The notes under the pieces were generated by a model, which ran no database searches, had not been told where the DNA came from, and saw nothing but the letters and a program-made list of their open reading frames with translations. A program made the translations under genes and the position numbers. A DNA stretch of 10,735 bases from CAYTEO01 sp964436825 (GTDB taxonomy: Bacteria > Krumholzibacteriota > Krumholzibacteriia > LZORAL124-64-63), in assembly GCA_964436825.1 (NCBI GenBank), contig CAYTEO010000067.1:1-10735 (forward strand), read 5' to 3'. Position 1 is the stretch's first letter. Each line of letters starts with the position of its first letter. Below are positions 1 through 5,648 of the stretch, in pieces.

Positions 1-19
1 CAATTCCGGGAACTCTACG

Positions 20-1597
20 TTGCAATATCCGCTTGATGGGAAACCCCACGCCGTCCCGACCCGGTTGAGCGAGATACGGCGGCTCTGGAGAGCCGCCCTC
101 GCCAGCGGTCTCCTACTGCCCCTGCTCTTCGCCCTTGCCTACCGCAAATGGCCGCTCTACGCGTCGAACCAGAACACCTACTTCCTGCACGGCCTGGCCC
201 GTGCGGGCGTGGGACGGCTGGCGGACGACTGGCTGGCGCGGACGGCCGACCCGGTGCCGGTGTTCAGCGCCCTGGTGGAGGGCACCGTGCGGACGTTCGG
301 CCCAATGGCGTTCCTCTGGCTGCACATGGCGCTGCTGGCGGTGTTCGCCTGGGCCGTCATGGGGATCGTCGAGCGCGTGTGCGGCCTAGTCGGATTGCGG
401 ACCAGGACCCTGGCGTTCGCCGTCCTGCTGGTCCTGTGGCACGCCGGGCAGCTGAAGACCTTCCCCGCCTTCCACCCCGACGGCTGGCTGGCCCGGGGGG
501 TGGCGGGGCAGTACGTGCTGGGTCCCATCCTCCAGCCGTCCGTGTTCGGCGTCTTCCTGGTCCTGTCGATCCGCCTGTTCCTGGACGAGCGGCTGACGGC
601 GGCCATGGCCGCCGTGGCTGTCGCGGCGCTCTTCCACCCCACCTACCTGCCGGGAGCGTTCGTGCTGGGGGCCACCTACCTGGCCGTCCACCTGGCCGGG
701 GGCGGGAGCCGGCGCCGGGCGCTGGCGGCTGCGGCGGTCGCGGTGGTGCCCCTGCTGCCGCTGGTGCTCCACCTGCTGGCGACGTTCCGTCCCGGACCGT
801 CCGCCGTCCACGCCGCGGCGCTGGACATCCTGGTCCACCGACGCATCCCCCACCACGCCGTGCCGGCGGTCTGGTTCGACCGGCGGGTGCTGTACCAGGT
901 GCTGGTCTTGCTGCTGGCCCTGGCGGTGGCGCGCGGGACGCGGCTGCTGCCCGTGCTGGCGGTGTCGCTGGTCGCCGGGGTCGCCCTGACGGCCGTCCAG
1001 GTCGCCACCGGCAGCGATGCGCTGGCCCTGCTGTTTCCGTGGCGGGTGTCCGTGTACCTGGTCCCGGTGTCGGCGTGCGTCGTGTTCGCCGCCGCCCTCG
1101 CCGCGGCGGCGGAGCGCCTGCGCTGTCCACTGGCCCGCCGGCGCGGGGTCGTCAGGGGCCTGCTGCTGGCTGCGCTGGCGGCGTGGGGCGTTCGCGGCAC
1201 GCAGCGGACGGTCGCGCTGCTGCGGGAGCCCCGGATCGGTGTCGGTCCGTTGACGGCGTTCGCGGCGGGGACGGACCGGCCGGGCGACCTGTGGCTGGTG
1301 CCGCCGGACCTGCAGACGTTCCGGCTGGCCGCGGGGGTGCCGATCCTGGTCGACCACAAGTCGCACCCCTACCGCGACGCCGAGGTCGTCGAGTGGTCTG
1401 CCCGGCTTCGGCTGGCGGAGCGGTTCTACGCGGCGACCGACACCACCGCGGCCCGGCGCTCCCTGGCGACGATCACGGCCCGCTATCCTGTGACCCGCGT
1501 GGTCGTGCCCGTGGAGGCGACGGCTGCGGTCCCTGCCGACCTGCGCGAGGTGTACCGCGACGCGGCGGCCGCGGTCTACGCTGTCGGTGACCGCTGA
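20..1597 (+). CDS. Polytopic membrane protein, DUF6798/GT-C-like (start uncertain, possibly 5'-partial)
   Basis: Inner-membrane protein of about 525 residues with roughly nine to ten hydrophobic segments (approximately residues 27-43, 95-120, 130-145, 166-188, 192-225, 234-256, 290-306, 308-328, 335-368, 376-393) followed by a soluble C-terminal tail of about 130 residues. The early loop (NTYFLHGLARAG, then DDWLARTADPVPVF) and the C-terminal stretch at residues 435-463 (PILVDHKSHPY, then EVVEW) match my memory of DUF6798-type proteins, which resemble GT-C glycosyltransferases in layout. No catalytic residues can be assigned, so the substrate is unknown. The TTG at 20 has no clear Shine-Dalgarno site in view and the frame is open to base 2, so the true start may lie upstream of the window; TTG at 65 is another option. 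A G/C-only hairpin follows the stop. The carbonic anhydrase begins 92 nt downstream on the same strand. The coding frame is certain; the family is moderately sure. Confidence 0.75.
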   Translation: MQYPLDGKPHAVPTRLSEIRRLWRAALASGLLLPLLFALAYRKWPLYASNQNTYFLHGLARAGVGRLADDWLARTADPVPVFSALVEGTVRTFGPMAFLWLHMALLAVFAWAVMGIVERVCGLVGLRTRTLAFAVLLVLWHAGQLKTFPAFHPDGWLARGVAGQYVLGPILQPSVFGVFLVLSIRLFLDERLTAAMAAVAVAALFHPTYLPGAFVLGATYLAVHLAGGGSRRRALAAAAVAVVPLLPLVLHLLATFRPGPSAVHAAALDILVHRRIPHHAVPAVWFDRRVLYQVLVLLLALAVARGTRLLPVLAVSLVAGVALTAVQVATGSDALALLFPWRVSVYLVPVSACVVFAAALAAAAERLRCPLARRRGVVRGLLLAALAAWGVRGTQRTVALLREPRIGVGPLTAFAAGTDRPGDLWLVPPDLQTFRLAAGVPILVDHKSHPYRDAEVVEWSARLRLAERFYAATDTTAARRSLATITARYPVTRVVVPVEATAAVPADLREVYRDAAAAVYAVGDR

Positions 1598-1602
1598 GGG
1601 AG

Positions 1603-1618
1603 GGGGGCGCCGGCCCCC
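1603..1618 (+). terminator. GC hairpin after the membrane-protein gene
   Basis: Arms GGGGGC (1603-1608) and GCCCCC (1613-1618) form a perfect 6-bp stem around a GCCG tetraloop, beginning 5 nt after the stop codon at 1597. No T-tract follows, so it may be a transcript-stabilising hairpin or a pause site rather than a classic intrinsic terminator. Confidence 0.35.
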
Positions 1619-1678
1619 GGCACATCGGCCGTCGCCCCCGCCGCGTCGATCCGGTACACTGGACCGTGGATCACGACC

Positions 1679-1684
1679 AGGAGG
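1679..1684 (+). promoter_or_regulatory. Shine-Dalgarno site that fixes the carbonic anhydrase start
   Basis: A perfect AGGAGG lies 5 nt before GTG at 1690. The upstream in-frame GTG at 1666 has no such site and would place this purine run inside the coding region, so 1690 is preferred. An AT-leaning hexamer TACACT (1655-1660) upstream could be a -10 element, but no -35 partner is visible. Confidence 0.75.
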
Positions 1685-1689
1685 TGACC

Positions 1690-2322
1690 GTGACGATCCC
1701 GGCACCGGAAGCACTGGAGCTGCTGCGGGAGGGGAACCGACGCTTCGCCGCAGGCGAGCCGCTGCAAGCCGCGGTCGTCGACCCGTCCCGCCGTGCTGCG
1801 CTGGCGGCTGGTCAGGCGCCGCTGGCCGTCGTGCTCGGCTGCGCCGACTCGCGGGTACCGGTGGATCTCGTCTTCGACCGGGGCCCCGGTGACCTGTTCG
1901 TCGTCCGCGTCGCCGGCAACGTGGCCGGCCTTTCCCAGATCGGCAGCATCGAGTACGCCGTGGAGCAACTCGGCACGCGACTGGTGGTGGTGCTGGGCCA
2001 CACCGGCTGCGGTGCGGTGGCGGCCGCAGTGGATGATCTCAGGCGCCCCTCGGCGGACCTGTCACCCGGCCTGCGCTGCGTCCTCGACCAGATCCGCCCG
2101 GTCGTGGAGGAGTTGCTCGCGGCGGAGCCCGGACTCGATTCCGGGACGCTGGCGCGGCTGGCCGTCCGGACCAACGTTAGCCTCGCCGTGGATCGGATAC
2201 GACACGATTCGGGAATCATCGCGCGGCTGATCCGTCAGGACGGTCTGCTCGTCGTGGGGGCCGAATACTCGCTCGTGACGGGGATCGTCGATTTTTTCAA
2301 CGGTGCGCCGGGAACCGGCTGA
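1690..2322 (+). CDS. Beta-class carbonic anhydrase
   Basis: Zinc enzyme interconverting CO2 and bicarbonate, predicted cytoplasmic because no signal peptide is present. The 210-residue length is normal for the bacterial beta class. All hallmark residues are visible: Cys51, Asp53 and Arg55 in GCADSR (zinc ligand plus the Asp-Arg dyad), and His104 and Cys107 in GHTGCGA (the other two zinc ligands). The strand DLFVVRVAGNVAG between them is also typical of the family. The N-terminal helix ALELLREGNRRFAAGE is the usual 'L..GN.RF' opening. The start is set by AGGAGG five bases before GTG 1690. It follows the membrane-protein gene on the same strand after a 92-nt gap and converges with the dehydrogenase gene across a strong hairpin. 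Nothing in the context ties it to a carboxysome, a cyanate operon or a transporter, so a general role in bicarbonate supply or pH balance is the most that can be said. Confidence 0.96.
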   Translation: MTIPAPEALELLREGNRRFAAGEPLQAAVVDPSRRAALAAGQAPLAVVLGCADSRVPVDLVFDRGPGDLFVVRVAGNVAGLSQIGSIEYAVEQLGTRLVVVLGHTGCGAVAAAVDDLRRPSADLSPGLRCVLDQIRPVVEELLAAEPGLDSGTLARLAVRTNVSLAVDRIRHDSGIIARLIRQDGLLVVGAEYSLVTGIVDFFNGAPGTG

Positions 2323-2356
2323 CAGGCGTGTTCTGCCACCCTCCCGCTGACCGGCA

Positions 2357-2386
2357 CGGTCCCGCTCGCTCCGTCGAGCGGGACCG
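2357..2386. terminator. Bidirectional hairpin terminator between convergent genes
   Basis: Perfect 12-bp inverted repeat, CGGTCCCGCTCG (2357-2368) and CGAGCGGGACCG (2375-2386), with a 6-nt loop CTCCGT. It lies in the 82-nt gap between the stop of the carbonic anhydrase (2322, plus) and the stop of the dehydrogenase (2405, minus), so it can serve both strands. Neither side has a U-tract, as is frequent in very GC-rich genomes; termination is inferred from position and stem strength. Confidence 0.75.
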
Positions 2387-2404
2387 CGCTCCTGGATCCG
2401 TGGG

Positions 2405-3532
2405 TCAGGCCCGGCAGCGGGCGGCGATGGCCTCGGCCATCTCGGTCGTCGTGGACGAGCCGCCCATGTCGTAGGTGCGGACCTTCCCCTCGGCGAGGAC
2501 CTCGGCCACGGCCCTGTCCAGCCGTGCCGCCATGTCGGTCTCGCCCAGGTAGTCCAGCATCATCTTGGCCGACAGGATCATGGCCGTGGGGTTGACCTTG
2601 TTCATCCCCACGTACTTGGGGGCCGAGCCGTGGGACGGCTCGAACACCGCCAGCTTGTCGCCGATGTTGCCGCTGCAGGCGAACCCCAGGCCGCCCACCA
2701 GCTGCGCGCACAGGTCGCTGATGATGTCGCCGAACATGTTCGACGCCACCAGCACCCCGTAGTCCTGGGGATTCTTGACCAGCCACATGCACATGGCGTC
2801 GATGTTGGTCTCCCACAGCTCGATGTCGGGGTACTCCCTGGCGATCTTGCGCGCCTCGCGGACCATCAGGCCGCTGGTCTCCCGCACGACGTTGGGCTTC
2901 TCGACGACGGTCACGCTCTTGTAGCCGAACTTCTTCGCGTACTCGAACGCGTCGCGGACGATCCGCCGGCAGCCCTCGCGCGTGAAGATCCGCGTGGAGA
3001 CGGCGATGTCCTCGTTGGCCACGCCCTCCAGCCGGGCCATCTGCGCCGGGTGGGTCTTGGTCATGACGTCGCGGATCTCCTGGGGCAGCGGGTGCCACTC
3101 CACGCCCATGTAGAGCCCCTCGGTGTTCTGCCGGAAGACCACCAGGTCCAGGTCGTCGCGGTAGTTCAGGGGGTTGCCCGGGTACGCCTTGCAGGGGCGC
3201 AGGTTCGTCCGCAGGTCGAACTCCTGCCGCAGGCGGACGATGGGGCTGCGGTAGACCAGTCCCTTGCCCTGCAGCTCGGGGACCAGTTCCTGCTCGGCCT
3301 CCTCCTTGGGCTTGCTGGTAATTGCGCCGAACAGGGCGGCGTCCACCGTGCCGAGCATCTCGATGGTCCGGTCGGGAAGGGGATTCCCCTCGGTCCGCCA
3401 GAACTCCCAGCCGATGTCGCCGGGGACGTACTCGGCGTCGAAGTCCAGGGCGTCCAGGACGATGCGGGTGGCGTCCATGACGTCGACACCGACGCCGTCG
3501 CCGGGCAGCCAGCCGATCCGGTACTTGGCCAT
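2405..3532 (-). CDS. Isocitrate/isopropylmalate-family dehydrogenase
   Basis: Oxidative decarboxylase of a 2-hydroxy acid, 375 residues, soluble and probably dimeric like its family. Visible family landmarks are the N-terminal GDGVG (11-15), the substrate arginines in SPIVRLRQEFDLRTNLRP (Arg102, Arg112) and Arg134 of FRQNTEG, Tyr141, Lys212 in EKPN, and the metal-binding aspartates Asp245, Asp269 and Asp273. The nucleotide loop is HGSAPKY (301-307) followed by NKVNP. Lys306-Tyr307 match the Lys-Tyr pair that gives E. coli isocitrate dehydrogenase its NADP preference. However, the substrate-loop Asn of that enzyme is Ile98 here, which is more like archaeal isopropylmalate/homoisocitrate-type enzymes. 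Isocitrate, 3-isopropylmalate and homoisocitrate are all possible substrates. The ATG at 3532 is preceded by GGAGGT, 9 nt away. It lies downstream of a GT-C-like membrane protein gene on the same strand (114-nt gap). No leuC/leuD or citrate-cycle partner is in view, so context does not settle the substrate. Confidence 0.9.
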   Translation of the reverse strand: MAKYRIGWLPGDGVGVDVMDATRIVLDALDFDAEYVPGDIGWEFWRTEGNPLPDRTIEMLGTVDAALFGAITSKPKEEAEQELVPELQGKGLVYRSPIVRLRQEFDLRTNLRPCKAYPGNPLNYRDDLDLVVFRQNTEGLYMGVEWHPLPQEIRDVMTKTHPAQMARLEGVANEDIAVSTRIFTREGCRRIVRDAFEYAKKFGYKSVTVVEKPNVVRETSGLMVREARKIAREYPDIELWETNIDAMCMWLVKNPQDYGVLVASNMFGDIISDLCAQLVGGLGFACSGNIGDKLAVFEPSHGSAPKYVGMNKVNPTAMILSAKMMLDYLGETDMAARLDRAVAEVLAEGKVRTYDMGGSSTTTEMAEAIAARCRA

Positions 3533-3646
3533 GCTTGAGTCACCTCCGTCGCGAGTGGGCGGCGGGCGCGCAGGGGGCGCGCCGGTTCTGTGGTGTCAAA
3601 GATACACGCCCTGTGCGGGCCGGAAAGAGCGGATTCCGCGATCCGG
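3533..3646 (-). promoter_or_regulatory. Intergenic leader of the dehydrogenase with hairpin
   Basis: This 114-nt gap holds a 7-bp stem, GGCGCGC (3565-3571) and GCGCGCC (3577-3583), with loop AGGGG, between the membrane-protein stop and the dehydrogenase Shine-Dalgarno site. On the minus strand, TATCTT (3604-3599) could be a -10 box, but its -35 region (CTTTCC at 17-nt spacing) is poor. The hairpin could be a terminator or processing site after the membrane-protein gene, or part of the dehydrogenase 5' leader. No riboswitch-like architecture is apparent. Confidence 0.3.
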
Positions 3647-4939
3647 TCAGGAACGCGCGCCGGGCACCGGCGGCGGGGGAGCGGTTTTCTCCCGCAGCTC
3701 CTCCAGCAGGGCGCGCATCCGTGGCGAGTGCGCGCCCTGCACGTTGCGATGGTGCAACCTGTGGTTGACGTGCAGGCTGACCGCCACCAGCAGCGCGGGC
3801 AGCAGGACCGGCACCCAGCGCTTGCGGGGATGGCGGTCCAGCAGACGCATGCAGCCGGTGACGCCGGCGGCCAGGACGACGCAGAAGCCCACCGATGCCG
3901 TGTACAGGTACTGGATGTTGAGCCACTCGGTGGGCGGGGAGATGAGGGCGAACGGCAGGATCGTCAGGTAGGTCCAGGCCAGGAAGAAGCGCAGGGGGCG
4001 ACTGCCGAAGACGAAGCCGAAGAAGCTGAACGAGACGATCGTCAGCGAGACCAGGGAGCGGATGACCACCCGCCAGTCGTAGAGGAACTTGACGACGGCG
4101 TTGGCGGACTGCAGCAGGTCGCTGGTCTGCAGGGGGAAGACCATCAGGTTCAGGTACCGGAAGATGTTCTTGATGGAGAGCCAGGTCAGGCCCAGGGCAC
4201 CCTCCGGATGGTCGAAGTGGATGGGCGGCTCCCGGAACCCCCACAGCCGCTGGGCGATGGCGAACCCGGCGCCGATGGCCACCAGGACCCAGAGGTTGTT
4301 CGACAGGACCTCGCGCCGCCCCCGCTGATGGTAGAAGAACAGCTTGTAGGCCAGCAGGCAGAGCAGGATCGACAGGGAGGCGGGGCGCGTCAGGCCCGCC
4401 AGCAGGTAGACCGCCAGGGCCAGCAGGAACCAGCGGGAGGTCAACCGGCCGCCGTGGTGGAAGTCGTCGCGGATCAGACCGAACAGGACGACCAGGTAGA
4501 AGAAGGTCAGCAGCAGCGGTTCCGTGCCGTTGATGCTCATCAGCGGCTTGCTGTAGTGGCCCACCCCGAGGACGAAGAGCAGGGCTGCGGGCAGCGCCAT
4601 CCCCTCGCCGGCGAACAGCATGTTGACCAGCAGGTAGACCATCATGCCGTTGCAGGCGTGCAGGAAGATGTTGACGGCGTAGTATCCGGCGGGATCCAGG
4701 TGGAACAGCCGGTACTCGAGCAGGAAGACGAGCTGCAGCAGGGGCTGGCTGAAGTAGGCCCCGATGTGATGCCGCATGGCGGCGAAATGGGTCGAGAGCC
4801 GGTGGGTGTCGTAGAGGACCTCGACGTCGACCGGGTTGGAGATGGGAGCCGACAGCAGCTGACGGTAGGCCAGCAGCGCCACCGCCTGCAGCAGCAGGAA
4901 AGCGAGGACCGTTCTTGCGTATCGGTTCATCTCCTTCAT
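3647..4939 (-). CDS. GT-C-like polytopic membrane protein (putative glycosyltransferase)
   Basis: 430-residue integral membrane protein with about ten hydrophobic helices (for example residues 9-25, 87-109, 116-128, 141-156, 170-200, 216-229, 292-311, 317-333, 344-362, 376-391) and a short basic/proline-rich cytoplasmic-looking tail. The first extracytoplasmic loop carries acidic residues (PVDVEVLYDTHR, 36-47). The segment DPAGYYAVNIFLHACNG (82-98) and the late NIQYLYTASVGFCVVLA (341-357) resemble the 'P..Y...N..lHa.na' and 'RYLY.pSvGf' patterns of PMT/TMTC-type GT-C glycosyltransferases, which move sugars from lipid-phosphate donors. Acceptor and donor cannot be predicted. An ATG at 5038 would extend the protein by 33 residues of non-hydrophobic, atypical sequence through the divergent regulatory region. 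ATG 4939, with GGGGGAG ten bases upstream, is preferred (ATG 4930 is also possible). Probably transcribed into the dehydrogenase gene downstream. Confidence 0.82.
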   Translation of the reverse strand: MKEMNRYARTVLAFLLLQAVALLAYRQLLSAPISNPVDVEVLYDTHRLSTHFAAMRHHIGAYFSQPLLQLVFLLEYRLFHLDPAGYYAVNIFLHACNGMMVYLLVNMLFAGEGMALPAALLFVLGVGHYSKPLMSINGTEPLLLTFFYLVVLFGLIRDDFHHGGRLTSRWFLLALAVYLLAGLTRPASLSILLCLLAYKLFFYHQRGRREVLSNNLWVLVAIGAGFAIAQRLWGFREPPIHFDHPEGALGLTWLSIKNIFRYLNLMVFPLQTSDLLQSANAVVKFLYDWRVVIRSLVSLTIVSFSFFGFVFGSRPLRFFLAWTYLTILPFALISPPTEWLNIQYLYTASVGFCVVLAAGVTGCMRLLDRHPRKRWVPVLLPALLVAVSLHVNHRLHHRNVQGAHSPRMRALLEELREKTAPPPPVPGARS

Positions 4940-4969
4940 CCCGGTTCCGCTCCCCCACGACAAGCAGGA

Positions 4970-4996
4970 CGCGGGAACGCTCGCTTCCCGCGGGAA
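4970..4996. promoter_or_regulatory. Candidate operator: triple GCGGGAA/TTCCCGC heptamer
   Basis: In the divergent gap, GCGGGAA (4971-4977), TTCCCGC (4985-4991) and GCGGGAA (4990-4996) occur within 26 bases. The first two form an inverted repeat with 8-bp arms when flanks are counted (CGCGGGAA 4970-4977, TTCCCGCG 4985-4992, 7-nt spacer). The last two fuse into the perfect 12-bp palindrome TTCCCGCGGGAA (4985-4996). The position, between two divergent genes and just upstream of an AT-rich TATGAT box, fits a repressor or activator site. The binding protein is unknown and no regulator gene lies in the window. Confidence 0.5.
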
Positions 4997-5003
4997 GATG
5001 GCA

Positions 5004-5009
5004 TATGAT
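5004..5009 (+). promoter_or_regulatory. Candidate -10 box (TATGAT) for the methyltransferase gene run
   Basis: TATGAT matches the sigma70 -10 consensus at five of six positions and is one of few AT-rich spots in the region. No good -35 exists (TCGCTT at 17-nt spacing), which would fit an activator-dependent promoter using the adjacent palindrome. On the opposite strand TTGCCG (5030-5025), spaced 17 nt from CATATG (5007-5002), could be a weak promoter for the minus-strand block. Both are inferences. Confidence 0.3.
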
Positions 5010-5063
5010 GGCTGCGGCGTCGACCGGCAACTCGTCACCCCAAGTCATCGGCAGGTCCGCGTC

Positions 5064-5648
5064 GTGCCTTACGTTTCCCGCGGCGGCGAGAAGCTCGCCC
5101 ATGCCCTGGACCATTTCGCGATCGATCCCGCGGGTCGGATCTGCGCCGACCTGGGCTGCAGCACCGGCGGGTTCACCGACGTCCTGCTGCGGCGGGGGGC
5201 CCGGCGGGTCCATGCCGTCGACACGGCCTACGGCGTGCTGGACTGGCAGCTGCGCAACGACCCGCGTGTCGTCGTCCACGAGCGGACCAACGCGCTCCAC
5301 GTGGCCCTGCCCGAGCCGTGTTCACTGGTCGTCATCGACGCCGGGTGGACGCGGCAGCAGCGGATCGTGGCCCATGCGCTGACCCTGCTGGAGGCGGGTG
5401 GGGAGATCGTCTCCCTGGTCAAGCCCCACTACGAGGCGCCCCGCCGCTGGTTGCGCGGCGGCCGGCTCCCGGACGACCGTCTCGCGGAGGTCCTGGCCGC
5501 GGTCCTGGACCGGCTGCGGGAGCTGCCGCTGGAGATCAGTGGCACGGTTCTCTCTCCCCTGCGCGGGGGCAAGGGGGGAAACCGGGAGTACCTGATCCAC
5601 CTGAAAGGGCGGACGGAACCGCCGAGCGAGGAGACCCATGAGGACTGA
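5064..5648 (+). CDS. TlyA/FtsJ-type SAM-dependent methyltransferase lacking the S4 domain
   Basis: Predicted S-adenosylmethionine-dependent RNA 2'-O-methyltransferase of the TlyA (hemolysin A) branch of the FtsJ fold. The opening YVSRGGEKL, the SAM-binding motif DLGCSTGGFT, the block HAVDTAYGVLDWQLRNDPRV followed by ERTN, VVIDAG, LVKPHYEA and GNREYLI all align with TlyA. The K-D-K-E catalytic tetrad is intact: Lys10, Asp92, Lys120 and Glu175 in this numbering. Full TlyA has an N-terminal S4 RNA-binding domain of about 60 residues; this protein starts at the catalytic domain. An ATG at 4998 would add 22 residues. That extension has atypical codons, no spaced Shine-Dalgarno site, and overlaps the TATGAT box. 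GTG 5064, with AGG eight bases upstream, is therefore chosen, though the longer form (216 aa) cannot be excluded. The TlyA SFISL motif is replaced by GWTRQ. The last 11 bases overlap the next gene, so the two are coupled. The RNA target is unknown. Confidence 0.85.
   Translation: MPYVSRGGEKLAHALDHFAIDPAGRICADLGCSTGGFTDVLLRRGARRVHAVDTAYGVLDWQLRNDPRVVVHERTNALHVALPEPCSLVVIDAGWTRQQRIVAHALTLLEAGGEIVSLVKPHYEAPRRWLRGGRLPDDRLAEVLAAVLDRLRELPLEISGTVLSPLRGGKGGNREYLIHLKGRTEPPSEETHED
5629..5633 (+). promoter_or_regulatory. Shine-Dalgarno site inside the methyltransferase gene end
   Basis: AGGAG lies four bases before ATG 5638, inside the 3' end of the preceding gene, whose stop (5646-5648) is downstream of the new start. 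This is the layout expected for translational coupling. Confidence 0.7.

Noticed and set aside
148..1590. 480-codon plus-strand frame inside the first membrane-protein gene
   Set aside because: Out-of-frame shadow rich in Gly/Ala/Arg/Pro with no hydrophobic helices; the 20-1597 frame gives a coherent polytopic protein.
3568..3604. Promoter for the dehydrogenase using a perfect TTGACA just downstream of TATCTT on the minus strand
   Set aside because: The region 16-18 bases after the TTGACA is purely G/C with no plausible -10, so a sigma70 promoter there is not supported.
4998..5063. 22-residue N-terminal extension of the methyltransferase from ATG 4998
   Set aside because: Its Shine-Dalgarno-like GGAAG directly abuts the ATG, third-position GC falls relative to the rest of the gene, it overlaps a TATGAT box, and it is too short to be an S4 domain; kept only as an alternative.
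3540..5300. 586-codon open frame on the minus strand overlapping the GT-C-like gene
   Set aside because: Different frame from the membrane protein, rich in Pro/Arg/Gly, and it crosses the divergent promoter region and part of the methyltransferase gene.
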